Below are positions 1-6,304 of a stretch of 20,223 bases of DNA, one piece after another. Position 1 is the stretch's first letter. Every line of letters begins with the position of its first letter. Both the position numbers and the translations under genes were made by a program. The stretch comes from an uncultured Oscillospiraceae bacterium (lineage in GTDB: Bacteria; Bacillota; Clostridia; Oscillospirales; Oscillospiraceae), in NCBI GenBank assembly GCA_934636045.1, contig CAKTZP010000023.1, positions 1 to 20,223 of the forward strand. The letters are read 5' to 3'. The notes beneath the pieces were generated by a model. The model was not told the DNA's origin and searched no databases. It was given only the letters and a program-made list of their open reading frames with translations.

Positions 1-644
1 TTCAGCTTCTCCAGCACCTTGTCGTCGCGCTCGAAGATCTTGATGGCATACCAGCGCTGCTGCTCCTCGGGCAGACCGTGGACAGCCGCCTCTTCAATAT
101 GCGCCAGCGCATGCTCCACGCAGCCGGAGAAGGTGTGCTGCGGAACGGTCTTGCCGTTCTGTGCGGCATCGATGGCAGCCTCGGCGGCCTCCATAATGCC
201 GGTACCCTTCAAAGCGGAGATCTCAACGATCTTGCAGCCGAGCTGGCGGGACAGCTCCGCAGTGTTGATCTTGTCACCGTTTTTCTTAACAATATCCATC
301 ATATTGATGGCAATGACGACCGGGATGCCAAGCTCGGTAAGCTGCGTGGTCAGATAAAGGTTGCGCTCAAGATTCGTGCCGTCGATGATGTTCAGGATCG
401 CATCGGGGCGTTCGCCGATCAGATAATTTCTGGCAACGACTTCTTCCAGCGTATACGGAGACAGCGAATAAATACCGGGAAGGTCGGTAATGATGACGCC
501 GTCGTGCTTTTTGAGCTTGCCTTCCTTCTTTTCCACGGTAACACCCGGCCAGTTGCCGACGAACTGATTCGAGCCGGTCAGCGCGTTGAACAGGGTCGTC
601 TTGCCGCTGTTGGGGTTACCCGCAAGGGCAATGCGAAGTTGCAT
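1..644 (-). CDS. feoB: Ferrous iron transport protein B, N-terminal part (partial, runs off left edge)
   Basis: FeoB is the inner-membrane Fe(II) importer with an N-terminal G-protein-like domain. The 214 visible residues, starting MQLRIALAGNPNSGKTT, hold that whole domain: G1 GNPNSGKT at residues 9-16, G3 DLPG at 54-57, G4 NMMD at 114-117 and G5 SALKGTG at 143-149. The membrane part lies beyond the left edge. The ATG at 644 is supported by GAGAGG upstream at a suitable distance. It is the last visible gene of a feoA-feoA-feoB operon; 60 nt separate it from the second feoA, and that gap contains one of four copies of a candidate operator. The family call is very secure; only the C-terminus is unseen. 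Confidence 0.97.
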   Translation of the reverse strand, partial: MQLRIALAGNPNSGKTTLFNALTGSNQFVGNWPGVTVEKKEGKLKKHDGVIITDLPGIYSLSPYTLEEVVARNYLIGERPDAILNIIDGTNLERNLYLTTQLTELGIPVVIAINMMDIVKKNGDKINTAELSRQLGCKIVEISALKGTGIMEAAEAAIDAAQNGKTVPQHTFSGCVEHALAHIEEAAVHGLPEEQQRWYAIKIFERDDKVLEKL

Positions 645-665
645 ATCAAAATCCTCTCTTTCTGC

Positions 666-683
666 AATTAGCGTTCACTAACC
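666..683 (-). promoter_or_regulatory. Candidate metalloregulator site D between feoA and feoB
   Basis: On the minus strand this reads GGTTAG-TGAACG-CTAATT, the same TTAG-N6-CTAA arrangement as three sites around the feo promoter. It lies in the 60-nt gap before feoB. It may control an internal promoter or a small RNA hairpin, but no convincing -35/-10 pair is visible here. The function is inferred from recurrence only. Confidence 0.5.
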
Positions 684-704
684 GCAAGCGTTAAAAAATA
701 AAAA

Positions 705-932
705 TTACTCGGTCTCGATCTCGATCATCCCGGCGTCGGCTTTGCGGATCGACAGCTCATAGCCGCGCACCGTAACCTCCACGGGATCGCCCAGCGGAGC
801 CACCTTGCGCACATAGACCTCGACGCCCTTGGTCAGTCCCATGTCCATGATGCGGCGCTTGACGGCGCCCTCACCGTGGAGCTTGACGACCTTGACCGTC
901 TGACCGACTGTCGCCTGTCTGAGTGTTTTCAT
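705..932 (-). CDS. feoA: FeoA family protein (second copy, adjacent to feoB)
   Basis: A small SH3-like FeoA-domain protein of 75 aa, thought to support FeoB-mediated Fe(II) uptake at the cytoplasmic face. It shows typical FeoA features: an early GxxxKVVKLHGEG stretch, RRIMDMGLTKG, then VAPLGDPVEVTVRGYELSIRK and an acidic end. AGGAGG at 942-947 lies 9 nt before the ATG at 932. An in-frame TTG at 935 is also possible but would be only 6 nt from the Shine-Dalgarno sequence, so ATG is preferred. The first feoA ends 44 nt upstream and feoB starts 60 nt downstream. Two tandem FeoA genes before FeoB is a common Clostridia arrangement. Confidence 0.95.
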   Translation of the reverse strand: MKTLRQATVGQTVKVVKLHGEGAVKRRIMDMGLTKGVEVYVRKVAPLGDPVEVTVRGYELSIRKADAGMIEIETE

Positions 933-976
933 CAATCGTTTCCTCCTTTTCTCGTTTCAGATACGCGGCAACGCCG

Positions 977-1189
977 TCATATCATAATTTTTCTTGACAT
1001 TTCCTCGCTGATGGCGACGCGCGCCTCTTTGACATTAACGATCAGGTTTCCGCCAAGGCGGTTGACCACCGTGACCGTTCCGCCGACCACGAATCCAAGG
1101 TTTTCCAGATGCTTCTTGACCTCCGGCGTTCCGCCGATCCGTTGGATCAGATTGGCTTCGCCGACCTCTGCTAGACTCAGCGGCATCAT
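977..1189 (-). CDS. feoA: FeoA family protein (first copy, promoter-proximal)
   Basis: A 70-aa FeoA-domain protein beginning MMPLSLAEVGE. The core is IGGTPEVKKHLENLGFVVGG followed by TVTVVNRLGGNLIVNVKEARVAIS, the SH3-like beta-barrel pattern of stand-alone FeoA proteins. Four ATG codons cluster at the start (1195, 1189, 1186 region). GAGGG at about 1196-1200 is too close to the first, so 1189 is chosen as start. It is the first gene of the feo operon, with a leader of about 87 nt from the predicted transcription start near 1276. Having two diverged FeoA paralogues suggests they are not simply redundant, perhaps forming a heteromeric FeoB partner; that is inference. Confidence 0.93.
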   Translation of the reverse strand: MMPLSLAEVGEANLIQRIGGTPEVKKHLENLGFVVGGTVTVVNRLGGNLIVNVKEARVAISEEMSRKIMI

Positions 1190-1223
1190 GCTCATCCCTC
1201 GCTTTATCTGTCATTACTTTAAA

Positions 1224-1241
1224 GATTAGTCATTCCTAACC
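1224..1241 (-). promoter_or_regulatory. Candidate metalloregulator site C in feo leader
   Basis: The minus strand reads GGTTAG-GAATGA-CTAATC, with arms 5-6 bp and a 6-bp centre. It lies in the 5' leader, its centre about 34 bp downstream of site B. It overlaps a second imperfect dyad (ATTCC...GGAAT, 1232-1252). Its role is inferred from repetition of the motif. Confidence 0.5.
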
Positions 1242-1257
1242 TATTAGGGAATGAATT

Positions 1258-1275
1258 GGTTAGCTCTCGCTAACC
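1258..1275 (-). promoter_or_regulatory. Candidate metalloregulator operator B at feo transcription start
   Basis: A perfect 18-bp dyad on the minus strand: GGTTAGC-GAGA-GCTAACC, 7-bp arms. It begins immediately at the predicted transcription start (about 1276), so a bound repressor would block RNA polymerase. The GGTTAG and CTAACC halves match the core of DtxR/IdeR-type half-sites (TTAGGTTAG, CTAACCTAA), but here they are separated by 6 bp rather than 1 bp. The regulator is not in this window. Confidence 0.65.
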
Positions 1276-1282
1276 CTGCTTC

Positions 1283-1311
1283 ATCATACACAGCACGCCA
1301 CATTTTGTCAA
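1283..1311 (-). promoter_or_regulatory. Sigma-70-type promoter of the feo operon
   Basis: The minus strand has a perfect -35 TTGACA (1306-1311), a 17-bp spacer, and -10 TATGAT (1283-1288). A start near 1276 gives a leader of about 87 nt before the first feoA. Dyad B sits at the start point. Such a strong core promoter fits a repressed, iron-responsive gene. Confidence 0.85.
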
Positions 1312-1365
1312 GCATTTTTTAAGGAAATTATTCCGCATTTTGGAATTTCGTCGCCTTCGCTAAAT

Positions 1366-1383
1366 AGTTAGTATCGGCTAACT
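1366..1383 (-). promoter_or_regulatory. Candidate metalloregulator site A upstream of feo promoter
   Basis: An 18-bp dyad AGTTAG-CCGATA-CTAACT (minus strand), 6-bp arms. It is centred about 108 bp from site B, which is roughly an integral number of helical turns. That would allow looping between A and B, but this is inference. It lies upstream of the -35 box. Confidence 0.5.
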
Positions 1384-1446
1384 CAGTTTCTTGGTCAACC
1401 TGCCGGATTTCAGCGTATCATTACGCCGGAGGTCAAAATAACAAGC

Positions 1447-1476
1447 GCATCCCTCCGCTGCCAAAGCATCCCTCCG
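1447..1476. repeat. 11-bp direct repeat GCATCCCTCCG downstream of the LysR gene
   Basis: Two identical copies of GCATCCCTCCG at 1447-1457 and 1466-1476, 19 bp apart start to start. They lie just beyond the stop codon of the regulator gene. No terminator-like hairpin with a T-tract is evident here. The significance is unknown. Confidence 0.5.
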
Positions 1477-1479
1477 TTG

Positions 1480-2355
1480 TCATTGCGAAGTCGCAGCCGT
1501 TGGCGCAGGTTGCGTGCAAATGGCGAGGAAGCGCTGGACGGTTTCGGGGAGACGGACGCCTTTTTTCCAGATGAGCAGCGTCTGCGTCTCCAGCTCCGGC
1601 TCCTCCAGCGTTTGCATGTCCAGTCCGGTGCAGAGGCTCTGCATGGACTGCGGAAAAATGGCCGTGGCCAGTCCCGCGCCGACCCAGAGCATCGCGTCGC
1701 GCGCATCATCGCAGACGCAGAAGACCTCGGCGCGCAGCTCCTGCCGGCGGAAGGCGCCCAAAATCAGCTCCTCATAGCGGCGGTAAAGAATGAGCGGGCG
1801 GTTTTGCAAGGCGGAAAGCGTCGTTTTTCCTCCGCCGGTCGCGTAACGGCCGGGAGGCGAAACGGCGATCATCGGCTCGGTGCCAAGTACTGCGGACTCC
1901 ACATCCTCCAGCTGGATCGGCGTCCGCGCGACGGAGATATCGATAATGCCGTCAAGGAGGTATTGCAGCAGTGTGAAGCTCGCGCCGTCGCGCACCTCAA
2001 AATTGACGTCGGGATAGCGGCGGCTGAAGTGGGAAATATAGGGCAGGATGGTTGGGACGGTGCTGGAGGTGATGCCGAGGCGAAGGATGTGCTTTTTCCC
2101 GGCAGCGGCAACCTCATGGCTCGTGGAGCGCGCGTAATCGAGCAGGCGCGAGGCGCGCTCGTAGAGCACGCGTCCGGCCTCCGTCAGAGATACGCCGCGG
2201 CTCGTGCGCTCGAACAGGCGGACGTTCAGCTCCCGCTCCAATTGGCGGATCTGATAGCTCAGGGGCGGCTGCGAGATGCTCATGCGGCGGGCCGCTTCGT
2301 TAAAGCTGCCGGTGTCGGCGATCTTACAGAAATACTCTAACTGGCGCAGCTCCAT
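1480..2355 (-). CDS. LysR-type transcriptional regulator
   Basis: A 291-aa LTTR. The N-terminal winged helix-turn-helix is textbook: MELRQLEYFCKIADTGSF, then NEAARRMSISQPPLSYQIRQ, LERELNVRLFERTSRGVSLT. It is followed by a linker helix and a periplasmic-binding-protein-like effector domain from about residue 90 (LRLGITSSTVPTILPYISHF). The start at 2355 is fixed by GGAGG 8 nt upstream; earlier in-frame codons back to 2406 lack the HTH register and are rejected. The gene is divergent from the two-gene ABC exporter with 120 bp between starts, the usual LTTR arrangement in which the regulator controls itself and its neighbour. The effector is unknown. The C-terminal tail (APTAATSQ) is low complexity and abuts a direct repeat. 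Confidence 0.95.
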   Translation of the reverse strand: MELRQLEYFCKIADTGSFNEAARRMSISQPPLSYQIRQLERELNVRLFERTSRGVSLTEAGRVLYERASRLLDYARSTSHEVAAAGKKHILRLGITSSTVPTILPYISHFSRRYPDVNFEVRDGASFTLLQYLLDGIIDISVARTPIQLEDVESAVLGTEPMIAVSPPGRYATGGGKTTLSALQNRPLILYRRYEELILGAFRRQELRAEVFCVCDDARDAMLWVGAGLATAIFPQSMQSLCTGLDMQTLEEPELETQTLLIWKKGVRLPETVQRFLAICTQPAPTAATSQ

Positions 2356-2420
2356 AGGGTTTTCCTCCGGTAATACAAAGTTTATATTGAAAATATATAA
2401 AAACAATATTTTCTATATGG

Positions 2421-2449
2421 ATGATACTGTATTATACTATGCTTGTCAA
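2421..2449 (-). promoter_or_regulatory. Promoter of the LysR-type regulator within divergent control region
   Basis: The minus strand has -35 TTGACA (2444-2449), a 17-bp spacer and -10 TATCAT (2421-2426). It overlaps an AT-rich stretch with a short palindrome ATACTGTAT and lies face to face with a candidate plus-strand -10. Overlapping divergent promoters suit LTTR autoregulation. The LysR box itself was not assigned. Confidence 0.75.
2433..2438 (+). promoter_or_regulatory. Candidate -10 box (TATACT) for the ABC exporter operon
   Basis: TATACT lies 37 bp before the ATG at 2476. The matching -35 (TTTCTA at 2410-2415, 17-bp spacing) is poor, which would fit an activator-dependent promoter controlled by the divergent LysR-type protein. 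Confidence 0.4.
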
Positions 2450-2475
2450 GCCACAGAAACGGAGAAACGGAAGCG

Positions 2476-4209
2476 ATGCGAGATTTATCGGTTTACTTAA
2501 AAAAATATCGGAAGGAAAGCATCATCGCGCCGCTGTTCAAGCTGCTCGAGGCACTGTTTGATCTGCTGGTGCCGCTGGTGGTGGCGCAGATGATCGATGC
2601 AGGCGGTGGACGGCGGACCGTGTGGCTGTCGTTCGGGCTGCTGCTTTTGATGGCGGCGGTGGGGCTGGGCTGCTCGGTGCTGGCGCAGTATTATGCTGCC
2701 AAGGCGAGCACCGGCTTCGGCGGCGCGCTGCGGCAGGCGATGTTCGACCGCATTCAGTCGTTCTCCTTCACGGAGCTCGATCGTCTGGGGACAGACACGC
2801 TCATCACACGTCTGTCGGACGATGTCAATCAGGTGCAGACCGGTCTGAACATGGGGCTGCGGCTGCTGCTGCGCAGTCCGTTCATTGTGCTCGGCGCAAT
2901 GGTTATGGCCTTTACCATCGACGTGCGCTGCGCGCTGATCTTTGCCGTGGCGATCCCGGTGCTGTTTGCCGTGGTGTTCCTGATCATGCAGATCAGCATT
3001 CCCCTGTTCGGCAAGGCGCAGGCCGGGCTCGACCGGGTCACGGCGATGACGCGCGAAAATCTGACCGGTGTACGCGTGATCCGCGCCTTTTGCCGGGAGG
3101 AGCAATCAGCGAAGGAATTCAATTCCAGCAGCCGCGCGCTGACGAAGCTCAACCTGTTCGTCGGACGTATCTCGGCACTGATGAACCCATTGACGTACGT
3201 GCTCATCAATCTCGCAGCGGTCGTTTTGATCCGCGAGGCGGGCGTGCGCGTGAACCTCGGGCAATTGCAGCAGGGTCAGGTCGTGGCGCTGTACAATTAT
3301 ATGCTGCAAATCACGGTGGAGCTCATCAAGCTGGCTTCGCTGATCATCACGCTGAACAAGTCCATGGCGTGCGCCAAGCGGGCGGCAGCGATCTTGCAGG
3401 TGGAGCCGTCGATGGACTATCCGGCGCAGAGCGCACAGCCGGTCTCCGGCGCTCCGGCGGTGGAATTTTGCGACGTGACCTTTACCTACGCCGGCGCGGG
3501 CGCGCCAAGCTTGAGCAACATCAGCTTTACGGCCATGCCGGGGCAGACCGTCGGCATCATCGGCGGCACGGGCAGCGGCAAATCGACGCTTGTGAATCTG
3601 ATCTCCCGCTCCTACGACGCGGGCACGGGCAAGGTGCTGCTCTCCGGCACACCGATCGCGCAGTATGACCGGCAGACGCTGCGGCAGCACATCGGCGTGG
3701 TGCCGCAGCGCGCGGTGCTGTTCCGCGGAACGATCCGCGAAAACCTCAAATGGGGCGACGAGAACGCGTCGGACGAAGCGCTGTGGACGGCGCTGGAGCT
3801 GGCGCAGGCTAAGGGCGTCGTAGAGGACAAGCCCGGCGGGCTGGACTTTGCCGTGGAGCAGGGCGGCCGGAATCTCTCCGGCGGCCAGCGCCAGCGGCTG
3901 ACGATCGCGCGCGCGCTCGTGCGGCAGCCGGAAATTCTGATTCTGGACGACAGCTCCAGCGCTCTGGACTATGCGACGGACGCCGCGCTGCGCAAGGCCA
4001 TCCGCTCGCTGAACGGCACGACGACGACCTTCCTCGTCTCGCAGCGCATCGCATGCGTGCGGCAGTCTGACCGGATCTTGGTGCTGGACAACGGCAGCCT
4101 CGCCGGCAGCGGCACACACGAGCAGCTGATGGCCAATTGCGAGGTCTATCGCGAAATCTACTATTCGCAGTTCCCCGAAGAGCGCCCGGCGGCGGGAAAG
4201 GAGGCGTGA
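2476..4209 (+). CDS. ABC exporter subunit 1 (type IV fold, degenerate ATP site)
   Basis: A 577-aa half-transporter: six-helix exporter membrane domain (about residues 12-300) then a nucleotide-binding domain. Motifs: Walker A GGTGSGKS 363-370, signature LSGGQ 467-471, Walker B ILILDD with the second Asp at 492 where the catalytic Glu normally stands, and SQR with Gln523 in place of the switch His. These are hallmarks of the subunit that supplies the degenerate site in heterodimeric exporters (TM287/288, BmrCD, LmrCD types). The start is ATG 2476 (MRDLSVYLKKYRKES). GGAG lies 11 nt upstream, a long spacing; the TTG at 2443 would add a non-conserved leader. The partner gene begins 3 nt after the stop. 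The substrate is unknown; drug, lipid or peptide export are all possible. Confidence 0.95.
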   Translation: MRDLSVYLKKYRKESIIAPLFKLLEALFDLLVPLVVAQMIDAGGGRRTVWLSFGLLLLMAAVGLGCSVLAQYYAAKASTGFGGALRQAMFDRIQSFSFTELDRLGTDTLITRLSDDVNQVQTGLNMGLRLLLRSPFIVLGAMVMAFTIDVRCALIFAVAIPVLFAVVFLIMQISIPLFGKAQAGLDRVTAMTRENLTGVRVIRAFCREEQSAKEFNSSSRALTKLNLFVGRISALMNPLTYVLINLAAVVLIREAGVRVNLGQLQQGQVVALYNYMLQITVELIKLASLIITLNKSMACAKRAAAILQVEPSMDYPAQSAQPVSGAPAVEFCDVTFTYAGAGAPSLSNISFTAMPGQTVGIIGGTGSGKSTLVNLISRSYDAGTGKVLLSGTPIAQYDRQTLRQHIGVVPQRAVLFRGTIRENLKWGDENASDEALWTALELAQAKGVVEDKPGGLDFAVEQGGRNLSGGQRQRLTIARALVRQPEILILDDSSSALDYATDAALRKAIRSLNGTTTTFLVSQRIACVRQSDRILVLDNGSLAGSGTHEQLMANCEVYREIYYSQFPEERPAAGKEA

Positions 4210-4212
4210 GGC

Positions 4213-5967
4213 ATGAAGAAGGCAACTCCGAAAAAGCGGAAGCTCAATGGCGCGGCGCTGCGGCGGCTGCTGCCGTACATCGGGCGGCACTGGCCGCTGC
4301 TGGCAGGAAGCATCCTGCTGTCCGCCGCCGCGGTGATCTTGCAGCTCTATGTCCCGATCCTGTTTGGCGACGCCATTGACCAGATCATCGGCGCGGGACG
4401 GGTCGATTTTGCCCGGATGGGGCAATATCTGATAAAAATTCTCCTGCTGGCCTCGGCCTCGGGCGTTTTCACATGGCTGATGAGCCTGCTCAACAACCGC
4501 TTGACCTATACCATCGTGGAAGAGCTGCGCGCGGAGGCCATGGCGCATTTGCAGCAGCTTCCCCTCGCCTACCTCGACGCACACAGCACCGGCGACATCG
4601 TCAGCCGGATGATTTCGGACATCGACGTGCTCTCCGACGGTCTGCTGCTGGGCTTTTCGCAGCTGTTTTCCGGCGTGGTGACAATCGTGGCGACGCTCAT
4701 CTTCATGTTCACGACCAACTGGACGGTCTCGCTGCTGGTGGTGCTGCTGACGCCTTTGAGCTTTGTCGTGGCGCGTTTCATTTCCTCGCGCTCGTACAAG
4801 ATGTTCCGCAAGCAAAGCGAGCTGCGCGGGCAGCAGACGGCGCTCATCGATGAGCTGGTCGGCAATCAGAAGGTCGTCAAGCTCTTTGGCTATGAGCAAC
4901 GCGCGGAGCAGCGCTTCGCTGAGGTCAACGAGGAGCTTGTGCAGTGCAGCAAGCAGGCGATCTTCTACAGCAGCCTGACCAACCCCTCCACGCGGTTTGT
5001 CAACAGCGTGATCTACGCAGGCGTGGCACTGGCGGGCGTTCTGATGATTCCGGGCTCGCTGACGGTCGGCGGACTTTCTGTTTTGCTCTCCTACGCCAAT
5101 CAGTATATGAAGCCCTTTAACGACATCAGCTCCGTCGTGACCGAGCTGCAAAACGCGCTGGCCTGTGCCGCGCGCGTGTTCAGCCTGCTTGACGAGCCGG
5201 AGCAGTCGGCCGACGCCGACGGCAAGTTGACGGCGGTGGAGGGCAGCATCACCCTCAAGGACGTTTCCTTCCGCTATGACCCCGCGCGGCCGCTGATCGA
5301 GCACCTGAACCTCTCCGCTGATCCCGGCATGCGCATTGCCATCGTCGGCCCGACCGGCTGCGGCAAAACAACGCTCATCAACCTTTTGATGCGGTTTTAT
5401 GAGATCAACGGCGGCCAGATTACCATCGACGGCGTACCGGTCGACCGGCTCTCGCGCCACGCACTGCGCAGCAGCTTCGGCATGGTGCTGCAAGACACAT
5501 GGGTCAAACACGACACCGTGCGCGAAAACATCCGCTTCGGCAAGCCCGAGGCCACGGACGACGAGGTCATTCAGGCCGCCAAGCTGTCGCACTGCTGGAA
5601 CTTCATCCGCCGGCTGCCGAACGGGCTGGACACCGTGCTCAGCGAGGACAGCCTCAGCCAAGGGCAGAAGCAGCTTTTGTGCATCGCGCGCGTGATGCTG
5701 TGCCTGCCGCCGATGCTGATCCTCGACGAAGCAACCTCCAGCATCGACACGCGCACGGAGCTGCAGATCCAATCCGCCTTTGACACGCTGATGCAGGGGC
5801 GCACGTGCTTCATCGTTGCGCACCGATTGTCAACCATCCGTGATGCGTCGGTCATTCTGGTCATGCGCGACGGCAAAATCATCGAGCACGGCACGCATGA
5901 GCAGCTATTGCAGGAAGGCGGCTTCTACAGCACCCTGTACCACAGCCAATTCCAGCGGGCAGAATAA
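4213..5967 (+). CDS. ABC exporter subunit 2 (type IV fold, catalytic ATP site)
   Basis: A 584-aa half-transporter with six predicted membrane helices then an ATPase domain. Walker A GPTGCGKTT 379-387, Walker B LILDE with Glu506 and the switch His537 (VAHRLSTI) are all consensus, but the signature is LSQGQ (481-485) instead of LSGGQ. Its Walker motifs therefore pair with the good LSGGQ of subunit 1 to form the competent site, and its altered signature pairs with subunit 1's Asp/Gln site. The complementarity strongly implies an obligate heterodimer. AAAGGAGG lies 8 nt before the ATG, overlapping the end of subunit 1 (3 nt gap), so the pair is co-translated. The gene ends 4 nt before an inverted-repeat element that probably terminates transcription. 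Confidence 0.96.
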   Translation: MKKATPKKRKLNGAALRRLLPYIGRHWPLLAGSILLSAAAVILQLYVPILFGDAIDQIIGAGRVDFARMGQYLIKILLLASASGVFTWLMSLLNNRLTYTIVEELRAEAMAHLQQLPLAYLDAHSTGDIVSRMISDIDVLSDGLLLGFSQLFSGVVTIVATLIFMFTTNWTVSLLVVLLTPLSFVVARFISSRSYKMFRKQSELRGQQTALIDELVGNQKVVKLFGYEQRAEQRFAEVNEELVQCSKQAIFYSSLTNPSTRFVNSVIYAGVALAGVLMIPGSLTVGGLSVLLSYANQYMKPFNDISSVVTELQNALACAARVFSLLDEPEQSADADGKLTAVEGSITLKDVSFRYDPARPLIEHLNLSADPGMRIAIVGPTGCGKTTLINLLMRFYEINGGQITIDGVPVDRLSRHALRSSFGMVLQDTWVKHDTVRENIRFGKPEATDDEVIQAAKLSHCWNFIRRLPNGLDTVLSEDSLSQGQKQLLCIARVMLCLPPMLILDEATSSIDTRTELQIQSAFDTLMQGRTCFIVAHRLSTIRDASVILVMRDGKIIEHGTHEQLLQEGGFYSTLYHSQFQRAE

Positions 5968-5971
5968 GCAA

Positions 5972-6002
5972 AGCCACCCGTTTCCGGCGGAAACGGGTGG
6001 CT
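5972..6002 (-). terminator. Terminator-like hairpin (for the minus-strand wall-synthesis genes)
   Basis: A perfect 14-bp stem with a GGC loop: AGCCACCCGTTTCC / GGAAACGGGTGGCT. Read on the minus strand it is followed by a moderately T-rich GGCTTTGCTTATTC, so it can terminate transcription coming from the penicillin-binding protein gene. On the plus strand no T-tract follows. Confidence 0.55.
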
Positions 6003-6291
6003 CAGACTGTCAAAAAAGTCCGTAATCGTCAAAATCGGTTCACTTATTTACAGATTATTGCTTTCTGTGTTTTGATTCATAAAAACAGGGTATTTTGAAC
6101 TTTATAACCCGAGAAAAAGCTTGCTTCGCAAGGATTTTGACTTACTGCGCAACTCACGCCCTACCGTACCTGTGTACGCCGACGGGCGTGAGTTGCTTGT
6201 CTTCCGAACTTTTTTGCAGTCTGTCAGCGTGTCGAAAAGGGTTTTTCGACACGCTGAGCCGCCCGTTTCCGGCAAGCGGAAACGGGTGGCT
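5972..6291. repeat. Palindrome-rich intergenic element with imperfect terminal inverted repeats
   Basis: A 320-bp non-coding stretch between convergent genes. Both ends carry the hairpin AGCC(A/G)CCCGTTTCC...GGAAACGGGTGGCT. Inside each end the order is CTCAG, then ACTG, then AAAAAAGT(C/T)CGG, read inward, so the two ends are inverted copies of about 45 bp. The right copy contains an extra 13-bp-stem hairpin (6226-6255) between CTCAG and ACTG. The centre holds another 13-bp inverted repeat, GCAACTCACGCCC (6149-6161) and GGGCGTGAGTTGC (6184-6196), plus CTTGC-TTC-GCAAG near 6119-6131. No convincing ORF was found. It resembles a MITE-like or REP-like repeat, but copy number cannot be seen here. 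Confidence 0.7.
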
Positions 6292-6296
6292 TTTTG
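6257..6296 (+). terminator. Rho-independent terminator of the ABC exporter operon
   Basis: A 15-bp stem AGCCGCCCGTTTCCG / CGGAAACGGGTGGCT with one G-U pair, loop GCAAG, followed by TTTTTGTT on the plus strand. It is the right terminus of the inverted-repeat element and about 290 nt downstream of the exporter stop codon. Confidence 0.75.
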
Positions 6297-6304
6297 TTGA
6301 ATTG

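Noticed and set aside
78..671. 197-codon plus-strand frame at the left edge
   Set aside because: It is antisense to the FeoB G domain, whose G1, G3, G4 and G5 motifs are intact.
1201..1330. Riboswitch in the feo leader
   Set aside because: The leader is only about 87 nt and its structure is accounted for by the operator-like dyads; it matches no riboswitch class that I recognise.
3106..5823. 905-codon open frame on the minus strand, antisense to both ABC exporter genes
   Set aside because: It is antisense to two genes with complete ABC motifs. The translation is rich in Arg, His, Gln and Ala with no domain, as expected from high third-position GC.
5972..6002. Left hairpin as the plus-strand terminator of the exporter operon
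   Set aside because: The stem is strong, but CAGACTG rather than a T-run follows on the plus strand; the right-hand hairpin with TTTTT is the better plus-strand terminator.
6003..6256. Possible small gene or structured regulatory RNA inside the repeat element
   Set aside because: No start with Shine-Dalgarno sequence and credible ORF was found, and the hairpins are explained by the inverted-repeat structure. An RNA role cannot be excluded but is unsupported.
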